Of a DNA stretch of 64,000 nt, positions 28,304 to 39,480 are shown one piece after another. The notes beneath the pieces are model-generated. The model was not told the DNA's origin. It saw nothing but the letters and a program-made list of their open reading frames with translations, and ran no database searches. A program made the translations under genes and the position numbers. The stretch lies in NCBI RefSeq assembly GCF_025836975.1, contig NZ_CP107548.1, positions 2,418,001 to 2,482,000 on the forward strand. The letters run 5' to 3'. This DNA is from Pollutimonas sp. M17. GTDB lineage: Bacteria > Pseudomonadota > Gammaproteobacteria > Burkholderiales > Burkholderiaceae_B. Within the stretch, counting starts at the first letter, position 1. Every line of letters starts with the position of its first letter.

Positions 28304-29920
28304 TTACTTGGCCGGCTTGGCGGCGGTGGCCATGGTGCGCTGGTCGGCGCGGCCCTCATAGGAGATGCCCTTGCGGAATGCCCACACGCCGCTTTCCCAG
28401 TGCAGCGGAATATGAGGCATGTCGGCCAGCGCGATCTTCACGGCCTGCTGCAGCAGCTGGCTGCGCTTGCCGTCGTCCAGGGTTCCCATGGCGTCGAAAT
28501 ACAGCTTGTCCAGCTCGGGGTTGGAATAGCGGCCATAGTTGCTGCTGCCCACACCGCGGTCCTTGTTGTTGGTGGCCACCCAATACTGCAGGAAGTTGCC
28601 GGCCTCGCCGGTCTCCTGGCCCCAGCCGCCCAGGGCTGCGCTCATTTCCCGCTTGGCCCGCTTGGGGAAGTACACCGAACTGGTCATGGTGTCGACCTGG
28701 GTCTTGATGCCGATGCGGCTAAGGTACTGCGCCACGGCCTGCGTGACCTGCGCATCATTGATGTAGCGGTCGTTGGTGGCCGACAGCGTCAGCTCGAAAC
28801 CATCGGGATAGCCGGCTTCGGCCAGCAGCGCCTTGGCCTTCTTTGGGTTGTATTCCAGCGCGGGGGCCTGATCGATGGCGCCGAACATGCCGGCGGGGAT
28901 GAACTGGTTGGCGGGCATGGCCACGCCGTCCATGATGCGTTCCACGATGGTCTTGCGGTCGATCGCCAGCGACATCGCCTGGCGAACCTTGGCATTCTGC
29001 AAGGGGTTGTCGCCCTTGGGCGACTTGACCATCGGGCTCTGCTCGCGGCCGGCATCCAACTGGAAGAACATGATGCGCACCGACGGCTTCACCGTATGGC
29101 CGAAGCCGCTCTCCTTGATGCGCTTCAGGTCGCGCGCGGCGGGGTTCTCGATGAGGTCGAAGTCGCCCGCCAGCAGGCCCGTCAGGCGCGGACCGGCGCT
29201 GGGCACGGCCGTCATCCGGACTTCCTTCCATGCGGGCTGCTCACCCCAGTACTTTTCATTGCGCTCGAGCACGATGCCCGAACCCTTCACGTAGGATTTC
29301 AGCACGTAAGGTCCCGTGCCGATGACGTCCTTTCCGCTGTTGAAATCGTTGACGGCGGGCCACGGAGACGTCACGCCGCAACCTTCCTTGGGCGTATAGG
29401 TCAGCGTGTCGTGCTTGACGATGCCGCTCCAGATCATGGGTATGCGGGCCAGTTCATTGGGCAGGACCGGCTGCGGCGCCGCCGTCTTCAGCAGCACGGT
29501 GCGTTCATCCGGAGTCTCGACGGACACGATGCGGCGCACGGTATTGGTGCCGCCGCTGCCTATGCCGGTTTCATTGTTCAGGATGCGACAGAAGCTGAAC
29601 ACCACGTCCTGCGCGGTGAAGGGCTCGCCATTCGAAAACCTGGCCTTCTCGTCCAGCTTGAACGTCCAGGTGGTGTCGTCGGTGGCTTCCCAGGACTTGG
29701 CCAGCGCCGGCTGGAGCTTCTGGTCGGCGTCCATCGCGACCAGCGGCTGGAAGATGTGATAGATCAGCGCCTCGTTCGGCGTGGTCTGGTGATAATGCGG
29801 ATCCACCGCCGTGGGCTCGGAGGCCAGGCCTATCTTCAGCGTCTGGGCCTGCGACAGGCCAGCGAATGCGCAAGCCAGGGCGACAGCGATTGTTTTGATC
29901 GTGGGGTTTACCGTCGGCAT
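28304..29920 (-). CDS. Extracellular solute-binding protein, family 5 (peptide type)
   Basis: 538 residues with a Sec signal peptide (IAVALACAFAGLSQAQ, cleavage after AQ near residue 26) and the family 5 substrate-binding fold. It carries NDRYINDAQVTQAVAQYLSRIGI and the VRQAMSLAIDRKTIV signature. It delivers peptides, or other cations and glycosides in related proteins, to the DppBCDF channel. It is the first gene of the operon, with AAGGAATTACAG before the ATG. It faces the divergent LysR gene across a 276-base control region. Confidence 0.9.
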   Translation of the reverse strand: MPTVNPTIKTIAVALACAFAGLSQAQTLKIGLASEPTAVDPHYHQTTPNEALIYHIFQPLVAMDADQKLQPALAKSWEATDDTTWTFKLDEKARFSNGEPFTAQDVVFSFCRILNNETGIGSGGTNTVRRIVSVETPDERTVLLKTAAPQPVLPNELARIPMIWSGIVKHDTLTYTPKEGCGVTSPWPAVNDFNSGKDVIGTGPYVLKSYVKGSGIVLERNEKYWGEQPAWKEVRMTAVPSAGPRLTGLLAGDFDLIENPAARDLKRIKESGFGHTVKPSVRIMFFQLDAGREQSPMVKSPKGDNPLQNAKVRQAMSLAIDRKTIVERIMDGVAMPANQFIPAGMFGAIDQAPALEYNPKKAKALLAEAGYPDGFELTLSATNDRYINDAQVTQAVAQYLSRIGIKTQVDTMTSSVYFPKRAKREMSAALGGWGQETGEAGNFLQYWVATNNKDRGVGSSNYGRYSNPELDKLYFDAMGTLDDGKRSQLLQQAVKIALADMPHIPLHWESGVWAFRKGISYEGRADQRTMATAAKPAK

Positions 29921-30086
29921 TCTGTAATTCCTTTAGGTTTGTCTCTGAATCGACGCGGAACGAACGTTCGATACCGCGTTGTGCATGCGCCGCAAGATCG
30001 CCTGCTCAATGGGGGCAGCGGCTGCCATCGCGTGCATTACGCCTTTCGACGAAGCGGCCATTCTAGCCATTCAGAGCTTTCTATAC

Positions 30087-30126
30087 AATTAGAATAAATC
30101 GAGAACTTTTTGCTTAAATTAGAATA
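30087..30126. repeat. Direct repeat in dpp-lysR control region
   Basis: AATTAGAATA occurs at 30087-30096 and again at 30117-30126, 30 bases apart, in an AT-rich stretch between the divergent dpp operon and the LysR gene. The spacing is about three helical turns, which would place both on one face of the DNA. They may be regulator sites or promoter elements. Confidence 0.45.
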
Positions 30127-30132
30127 TAAAAC

Positions 30133-30146
30133 AAGGGTTAACCCTT
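30133..30146. promoter_or_regulatory. Perfect palindrome upstream of the LysR gene
   Basis: AAGGGTTAACCCTT is a perfect 14-bp palindrome 51 bases before the LysR start codon. A dyad of this kind fits a LysR-type regulator's recognition site in a divergent promoter, but no footprint exists here. Confidence 0.55.
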
Positions 30147-30196
30147 ATCATTATCCGTCATATTTCTTAAACAACCTTTGAAGGCAAGCCGTATCA

Positions 30197-31126
30197 ATGC
30201 AAAGCCTGGCCACCAAATACTTTTATGAAGTCGCTTTGAAAGGCAGCCTTACGGCCGCATCGGACTCTTTACATGTTGCCGTATCTGCGATAAGCCGACA
30301 GATCACGGGCCTGGAGGAAGAGGTGGGAGCCAGCCTTTTCACGCGCAGCGCCCGAGGAATGGTTCTTACAGAAGCGGGCCAGATCCTGCTGAGGCATGTC
30401 AGACGATCCGTGCTCGAGGCAAGCGCCGTACTCGAATCCATCGCCGCCCTGCAAGGCGGCGAACAGAACCCAATACGGATATCCTGCACCCAGGGCCTGG
30501 CCAATGAGCTCGTCCCCTCGGCGCTGGCCGCATTCAGCCGTCAACTGCCCTCGGTTCGATTCCGTATCTGGGTGGATAGCGCAAAGCCCGCGACACAGCG
30601 CGTGGAGGCGGGCGAAGTCGACATGGCCCTGACTTTCAGCATTACGCCCAACGCCAGCGATAGCGGAGTGAAGGTTCTGTATGCCCGGCCTGCCCCCGCC
30701 CTGGCCGTCATGTCGCGGGATCATCCCTTGTCACGCAGGCGCCGGCTGGACATTCGCGATCTGTCCGGCTATCCCATTGCCTTGACCGATGAACTGTCGT
30801 CCACGTACAAGCTTTATCAACTGGCGTCCAACATGACCGACACGTGGGTGGAGCCTCAGGTCTACAGCAACTACGCCGAAGCCCTGCATGCCTATGTGCG
30901 CGAAAGTCAGGCCATACTGTTTGCAAGCTATGTATCGATCGCCGAACGCCTGAAACCAGGCAGACTGGTGGCCGTTCCCCTGAAGAATCCCGAGATGCAT
31001 GCCCGGACCGTACAGGTCCAGGTGATGCGCGGCCGGATACTGCCCGACACCATCGAACAATTCTCCAGATTCATCATCCACCGCCTGGACGAACTGGTGC
31101 GGCGGGCGCCCGGCCAGGGCCATTGA
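30197..31126 (+). CDS. LysR-family transcriptional regulator
   Basis: 309 residues. The N-terminal helix-turn-helix spans residues 1-60, with KGSLTAASDSLHVAVSAISRQITGLEEEVGASLF as its core, and the periplasmic-binding-like effector domain follows. It is divergent from the peptide-binding protein and probably controls the dpp-M20 operon. ATG at 30197 is preceded by AAGGCAAGCC. It is the last gene before the accessory pocket, whose traG remnant starts just after its stop codon. Confidence 0.92.
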   Translation: MQSLATKYFYEVALKGSLTAASDSLHVAVSAISRQITGLEEEVGASLFTRSARGMVLTEAGQILLRHVRRSVLEASAVLESIAALQGGEQNPIRISCTQGLANELVPSALAAFSRQLPSVRFRIWVDSAKPATQRVEAGEVDMALTFSITPNASDSGVKVLYARPAPALAVMSRDHPLSRRRRLDIRDLSGYPIALTDELSSTYKLYQLASNMTDTWVEPQVYSNYAEALHAYVRESQAILFASYVSIAERLKPGRLVAVPLKNPEMHARTVQVQVMRGRILPDTIEQFSRFIIHRLDELVRRAPGQGH

Positions 31127-31147
31127 TGCCTGGCTGCCGCCAGGCGG

Positions 31148-31337
31148 CCAGCCCGCCATGAAGGCCAGGGCCGTCTAGAAGAAGTCGAGCCGGCCCAAGG
31201 CCGGAAGCTCGTCGAGCATCAGCAGCAGCTTGTGGCGGCGCCCGGAGCCATCGAGCGACTCGGTGAGCCGTCGCTAGATCTGGTTGAAGATCAAGCCGGA
31301 TCAAGGGCTTTATGCGGCTTATGTCCGAAGACGGCAC
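31148..31337 (-). pseudogene. Decayed traG/virD4 conjugative coupling protein fragment
   Basis: Reading the minus strand recovers about 60 residues of TraG/VirD4 in pieces. PSSDISRIKPLIRL is in one frame, then after a one-base shift IFNQI, a stop at 31274-31276, RRLTESLDGSGRRHKLLLM, LDELPALGRLDFF, a second stop at 31175-31177, and TALAFMAGW. These match, in order, the Walker B region of IncP/Ti-type TraG. The gene is dead: one frameshift and two in-frame stops. It is a relic of a conjugative plasmid or integrative element that once sat next to the LysR gene. Confidence 0.82.
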
Positions 31338-31458
31338 CGCCGGGATACTCGGTGACGATGGCGATCCCCAAAGGCTGAAGCGCGCGAATGTAGGACTGTT
31401 TCAGCGATTGCGCAGCGCGTATACCAATATGGTCGAACATGGCGGAGACCTTCAGGAT

Positions 31459-31854
31459 TCAGTCGGGGAACTTTTCGACATGAGTTTCGCCACGACGGCC
31501 GAAATAGGAGACGTGCCGGCCTGCAATCCACACTGTGTAGCCGATGCAGCCCGCCTCGCTGCTCAAGCGCTTGAACTCTGGGTACCTCACCTCGCCCCGC
31601 TGCGAGCCGCGAATCGCTGCCTGCAGAGCGTGCGCGTCAAAGTTGTCGGCGATGACGATGTCCGGCATGTCCAGTGGAACATCCAGTGTTTGGCCATCAG
31701 GGAGGTAGTAGACGATACGATGGGCGCGGTAATCGGCGAGGTAGGATTCGACGCCTGCGGTCACCAATTGACCGATGACTTGGCCGAAGTGGATGCGTCC
31801 TTCTACGGAGGCCTGTACGGTTTCACGAATGATGGATTGAGTGGACTCGTTCAT
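31459..31854 (-). CDS. DUF1398 family protein
   Basis: 131 residues from ATG 31854. The pattern IIRETVQASVEGRIHFGQVIGQLVTAGVESYLADY followed by YYLPDGQTLDVPL is that of DUF1398 (YbcV-like), a family without a known function. It lies 44 bases after the MarR gene on the same strand and shares its twin-operator promoter. Base composition is lower in GC than the flanking core genes, and the location between a dead traG and an IS fragment suggests acquisition. No signal peptide or membrane segment is seen. Confidence 0.75.
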   Translation of the reverse strand: MNESTQSIIRETVQASVEGRIHFGQVIGQLVTAGVESYLADYRAHRIVYYLPDGQTLDVPLDMPDIVIADNFDAHALQAAIRGSQRGEVRYPEFKRLSSEAGCIGYTVWIAGRHVSYFGRRGETHVEKFPD

Positions 31855-31898
31855 GGAAGGCTCCTGTGTATGAAACGAAGAGAACAACGAGGAAAGGC

Positions 31899-32366
31899 TC
31901 AGGTCACCGGAACCTGCTGGAGCCGGTGGTGCACCACCAAGGTCTCCAGGAGGTCTCGGAGCACCTTGCGCTGATCCGCCGGTAGATGCCCGAAGAAATG
32001 CGCATCGTTCTGGTCTGCCAAGATAGACAGTTTGGGCACTAAGGCCTGGCCCTCGCGTGTCAGGCTGAGCACCTGCTCACGCTGCGCGTTTTCGGCCAGT
32101 CGCCGCTGCGCCAATCCCTTTTCTTCCAATCGACTGACGATCTTGGAGGCCCCCCCCTTGGTCATGCCAAGACGCTGGATGAGTTCAGCATGGCTCGTTT
32201 CGGCCTGCTCGAATAAAGCACGCAAAGCGACCCACTCTGTCACTGAAGTGCCTTGGTCTTCCAGCAATTGCTGGAAGCGACGGGAGACGTGATTTGAGAC
32301 AAAACGAAGCCAGTAGCCGAGATGGTCCTCAAGTTGGCTGGCGTTGTGTTTTTGAGATTCTTTCAT
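31899..32366 (-). CDS. MarR-family transcriptional regulator
   Basis: 155 residues from ATG 32366 (an upstream frame adds 16 residues but crosses the operators). The winged-helix DNA-binding core is TSHAELIQRLGMTKGGASKIVSRLEEKGL, then the wing region ENAQREQVLSLTREG. Long N-terminal and C-terminal helices fit the dimerisation domain. It probably represses itself and the DUF1398 gene through two GTTTC/GAAAC dyads upstream. No cysteine is seen near the dimer interface, so a thiol sensor of the OhrR type is less likely. Its inducer is unknown. Confidence 0.85.
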   Translation of the reverse strand: MKESQKHNASQLEDHLGYWLRFVSNHVSRRFQQLLEDQGTSVTEWVALRALFEQAETSHAELIQRLGMTKGGASKIVSRLEEKGLAQRRLAENAQREQVLSLTREGQALVPKLSILADQNDAHFFGHLPADQRKVLRDLLETLVVHHRLQQVPVT

Positions 32367-32370
32367 ATGG

Positions 32371-32384
32371 GTTTCTGTGGAAAC
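32371..32384. promoter_or_regulatory. MarR operator candidate, proximal
   Basis: GTTTCTGTGGAAAC is an interrupted dyad (GTTTC, four bases, GAAAC) immediately upstream of the MarR ATG. It repeats the half-sites of the distal site 27 bases away. Confidence 0.6.
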
Positions 32385-32397
32385 ATGAACTATTATA

Positions 32398-32411
32398 GTT
32401 TCCATGGAAAC
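32398..32411. promoter_or_regulatory. MarR operator candidate, distal, perfect palindrome
   Basis: GTTTCCATGGAAAC is a perfect 14-bp palindrome with the same half-sites as 32371-32384. Its centre is 27 bases from the proximal site. A possible -10 element (TATTAT or TATAGT) overlaps at 32391-32399. Confidence 0.65.
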
Positions 32412-32547
32412 CAACTGTCAAGATAATCGTATTCACAGGCAAGATGGCCCGTAGATCAGCCCCCTGAATTGGCGGGATGGCCGCAAGACCCGCACGCTCC
32501 AGGACGGCGGGTTGTTCGCGGAAATCGAGCAGCATCGGGCAGCTGCT

Positions 32548-32766
32548 CAGCAGATCGGCCTGAAACACGTCACCTCGCCGGTGCGCAGTCCTCAGAGCAA
32601 TGGCATGGCCGAGAGCTTCGTGAAGACGATCAAGCGCGATTACGTCGCCTTTATGCCCAAGCCCGATGTGCCTACAGTGCTGCAGAATCTGGCGATTGCC
32701 TTCGAACACTACAACGAGCACCACCCTCACAATGCACTGAAATATCAATTTCCTAGGGAGTTCAGA
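32548..32766 (+). pseudogene. IS3-family transposase orfB, C-terminal fragment
   Basis: About 73 residues of the rve integrase core survive: GLKHVTSPVRSPQSNGMAES with the last acidic residue of the DDE triad, then KRDYVAFMPKPDV, HYNEHHPHNALKYQFPREF. The first two catalytic aspartates and the N-terminal half are missing. The frame stays open past the usual stop into the terminal repeat, so the end is also altered. It cannot encode a working transposase. Confidence 0.82.
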
Positions 32767-32828
32767 CAGCAGCAGGAATTATTAATCCAAGGGTGGATCT
32801 GGTATCCGGAAATACGGGAGCAAAACCA
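32548..32828 (+). mobile_element. 3' remnant of an IS3-family (IS2/IS1404-like) insertion sequence
   Basis: The remnant runs from the middle of the transposase integrase core to a terminal-repeat-like end. From about 32806 the sequence CCGGAAATACGGGAGCAAAA resembles the right inverted repeat of IS2-group elements. The left end and most of the transposase are gone. It ends about 34 bases before the rrn terminator hairpin. It marks the right edge of the accessory pocket. Confidence 0.72.
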
Positions 32829-32861
32829 GTCCGTAAAACCATCTTCGCCGCCCCAAAAACA

Positions 32862-32895
32862 AAACCCCTCGCTTTGTAGGGCGAGGGGTTTTGAG
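32862..32895 (-). terminator. rrn operon terminator
   Basis: AAAACCCCTCGC and GCGAGGGGTTTT form a long stem that also supplies a T tract in either direction. It lies just after the 5S gene on the minus strand, so it is the factor-independent terminator of the rRNA operon. It also shields the rrn operon from the IS remnant. Confidence 0.9.
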
Positions 32896-32903
32896 CAATA
32901 AGA

Positions 32904-33017
32904 GCCTGACGATGACCTACTTTCACAGACGTACGTCCACTATCATCGGCGCGAAGGCGTTTCACGGTCCTGTTCGGGATGGGAAGGAGTGGGACCACCT
33001 TGCTATGGTCGTCAAGC
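32904..33017 (-). rRNA. rrf: 5S ribosomal RNA
   Basis: About 114 bases. The ends GCTTGAC at 33017 and GTCAGGC at 32904 pair as helix I. The internal CCATAGCAAGGTGG and CCCATCCCGAACAGG segments are the conserved 5S core. It follows 23S by about 196 bases. Ends are estimated to within a few bases. Confidence 0.92.
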
Positions 33018-33213
33018 GTAACCGGGTGTCATCGCCGCGTTGGGGCGGCGATAACGAATCTGGGAAGAAGCACCGCGCCGGTGGACCCACCGGGGTGTAA
33101 TGTTTGGTGTGTGGCGGCGTACGGGCCGCGATGGGGTTGCGTACCGGTCAACCCACGGTACGACTTTTCATTTGTTTGAACGGCACTTGAACACGTACAA
33201 CCTACAAGGTTAT

Positions 33214-36100
<2,887 letters not shown>

Positions 36101-36483
36101 CTATAACGTTATAGGTTATAGAAACACTTGAGTATGCGTGTTTGTGCCGTTCATCATTTTCAAAGGCCGTATCCTTTCGAATACGTATTTTTGAGAACTA
36201 TTTGAACAAAATTGTTTAATGCAATCACAACCCGTACTTACGTGTCGCCTGCCTAGGTAATAGCGCAGACGCACACCATAATTACTTCGTTGTGCTTCTT
36301 CCAGATTGTTAAAGAACGAGTAATACCATTTAAACCATTAAATCCGTAGATTTAACGAGCAGCGTTTTAGCCCAAACCGGCCTAAAACCCTCTTCGTTAA
36401 CCCCACTACCCAGCCGACAAGCGCCTTTGCACCCTTCACCGTACTCTCACGCGCTGCGCCTTTGCTTTTACATTAAAAGGCGT
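36101..36483 (-). other. Spacer between tRNA-Ala and 23S, with boxA
   Basis: This 383-base transcribed spacer holds no gene. It contains an antitermination boxA, GTTCTTTAACA on the minus strand at 36307-36317, and an AT-rich stretch before the 23S 5' end that probably forms the RNase III processing stem. Confidence 0.75.
36307..36317 (-). promoter_or_regulatory. Spacer boxA antitermination site
   Basis: GTTCTTTAACA on the minus strand, one base off the leader boxA GCTCTTTAACA. It lies between tRNA-Ala and 23S, the usual position for the second NusB/S10 loading site. Confidence 0.75.
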
Positions 36484-36559
36484 TGGTGGAGGATGACGGG
36501 ATCGAACCGACGACCCCCTGCTTGCAAAGCAGGTGCTCTCCCAGCTGAGCTAATCCCCC
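36484..36559 (-). tRNA. tRNA-Ala (anticodon TGC)
   Basis: 76 bases including an encoded CCA. The acceptor GGGGGAT pairs with ATCCTCC, allowing G-T pairing. The anticodon loop is CTTTGCAAG with TGC, and the T loop is GGTTCGATCCC. It lies in the 16S-23S spacer after tRNA-Ile. Confidence 0.96.
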
Positions 36560-36577
36560 GCAGCGATAAAATCGTAC

Positions 36578-36654
36578 TGGTGGGTCAAGTTGGAATCGAA
36601 CCAACGACCCCCGCCTTATCAAGACGGTGCTCTAACCGACTGAGCTACTGACCC
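36578..36654 (-). tRNA. tRNA-Ile (anticodon GAT)
   Basis: 77 bases including an encoded CCA. The acceptor GGGTCAG pairs with TTGACCC. The anticodon loop is CTTGATAAG with GAT, and the T arm carries GGTTCGAATCC. It lies between 16S and tRNA-Ala, the standard order in betaproteobacterial rrn operons. Confidence 0.96.
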
Positions 36655-36762
36655 AGTGTGCGCCCCAAGCAACTGGCTTGGCACGTAACCTTGTCGTGGC
36701 TTACTCTTTCTAATCAAACAGCCAATAAGTGTGGACGCTTTCGCTTCGTGTGCGTCGCTCTG

Positions 36763-38295
<1,533 letters not shown>

Positions 38296-38632
38296 AATCT
38301 CTGTATAAATCGTAATTTCCATCCTGCCCAAAGGGCAAGTGGTCATACGTCGCGTTTCGCTCAAAGAAAAAGACAAGATTTTAATTACTTAAAACCTTAC
38401 TTCTTCATTTGTGCGAGCACTTGATATAAATTTGGCGAGCCTTTCGTGAGAAAGGTTGCACACTCATGCCAAGCGCCCACACTTATCGGCTGTTAAATTG
38501 TTAAAGAGCGTTTACTGCCCGGCCCCGCCCATTGGCAGGTGACCGTTACCGCTAAATTCCGTACCACCCTGACCCGCGCTGCACCCGGTGTTTGCGACCG
38601 GTGCGTTGCTGTGTCAGCAGCAGAGAAACGAG
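38296..38632 (-). other. rrn leader region
   Basis: About 340 bases lie between the promoter and 16S. The region has boxA (38499-38509) and AT-rich segments near 38380-38420 that probably take part in 16S processing stems. No open frame here resembles a gene. Confidence 0.7.
38499..38509 (-). promoter_or_regulatory. Leader boxA antitermination site
   Basis: GCTCTTTAACA on the minus strand matches the classical rrn boxA. NusB-S10 binding here would protect the rRNA transcript from Rho. Confidence 0.82.
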
Positions 38633-38661
38633 ATTATGAAGCAGTTTTTTAAGCTTGTCAA
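38633..38661 (-). promoter_or_regulatory. rrn operon promoter
   Basis: On the minus strand, TTGACA (38656-38661), a 17-base spacer and CATAAT (38633-38638) form a near-consensus sigma-70 promoter directed at 16S. The region just upstream of -35 is GC-rich, without an obvious AT-rich UP element. Confidence 0.82.
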
Positions 38662-38692
38662 GTCGGGGTTCGTCGCGTTGGCCTCAAAGCCT

Positions 38693-38724
38693 AAACCGCC
38701 AAACCGCCAAACCGCCAAACCGCC
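38693..38724. repeat. Tandem repeat, four copies of an 8-mer
   Basis: AAACCGCC is repeated four times head-to-tail without a mismatch, starting 32 bases upstream of the rrn -35 box. It may be a slippage-prone array. A role in rrn regulation cannot be judged from one sequence. Confidence 0.8.
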
Positions 38725-39480
38725 ACTTGGGACAGCTACTGCCTCGCACTCGCGCCGCGCCTCCGAACCCGTTTGGGTCACTGCGGCCAAGCCCGTAAGC
38801 TTACCACAGTTCGATGCGCCGCATCCCTGCGCTTCGCCGCGCACCGCCCACAAAAAAGCCCGTAACTTCAAGGACTTGGATCGTTTGCGTCGCTAGGGAA
38901 AACCCTAGTGCGTGTGCTGCGAAGAACAGAACTATAGCACAGCTTTTTGAGCCCATGCAAATCGAAACCGGCCAAATTCCCTCAAAATCCCCGCCCCCAC
39001 CCGCACCCCTGCGCCAAGCCCTTGAAATACCAGTGCAATCTTTTTTTAAGAAAATGGAAATAATTTTGGCCGTCTGCTGAAAACCAGGCAAAAGGGAATG
39101 AAGGCGGGTTGAAATTAGCGTTGGCTCCCTCGATCCCGGCGATTGACTCAGCGCGCTTTATGCACCAGGGCGCTGCTTCTTGGTGTGCGCATTCGTGTGG
39201 CCACGGGCGCCCGCTACACAAAGCAATGCATGCGCTCCCTTTCTACTCTCTCTATCTATATAGATATGTTTTCACCCAAGGTGGCTCATGGTGCTCCGCG
39301 CTGCATCGAAGGCCGCGCCTTGAACGTCCCGGCCATGCGAAAGCCATGCATGAGGCCGCCGCGGATTTAATTTATCTTTGGACCGGACACGCAAGCGCGG
39401 AATCCGCCATACTCTCTTTATAGACGGCAGGCATAGAATTCAATCTATCCTCTCATACAGACAACCGCCCACGAGCATCC
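38725..39480. other. Non-coding interval between rrn promoter and rng
   Basis: This 756-base stretch shows no convincing gene on either strand: short frames lack ribosome-binding sites and family resemblance. It includes a perfect 14-bp AT-rich palindrome at 39253-39266 (TATCTATATAGATA). It must contain the rng promoter; no consensus could be fixed with confidence. Confidence 0.55.
39253..39266. repeat. Perfect AT-rich palindrome upstream of rng
   Basis: TATCTATATAGATA is self-complementary over 14 bases, in a short AT-rich island within GC-rich DNA about 215 bases before rng. It could be a promoter-associated binding site or a recombination scar. Confidence 0.5.

Noticed and set aside
31127-31337. 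A functional small gene after the LysR regulator
   Set aside because: The recognisable TraG pieces are in two frames with stops. The only continuous frame is a composite of shifted sequence.
38693-38724. Possible CRISPR-like array
   Set aside because: The repeat unit is eight bases with no spacers, so it is a simple tandem repeat; no cas genes are present in the window.
38588-38896. A 102-codon open frame across the rrn promoter and tandem repeat
   Set aside because: It includes the -10/-35 region of the rrn operon and the AAACCGCC array, and no family is recognisable.
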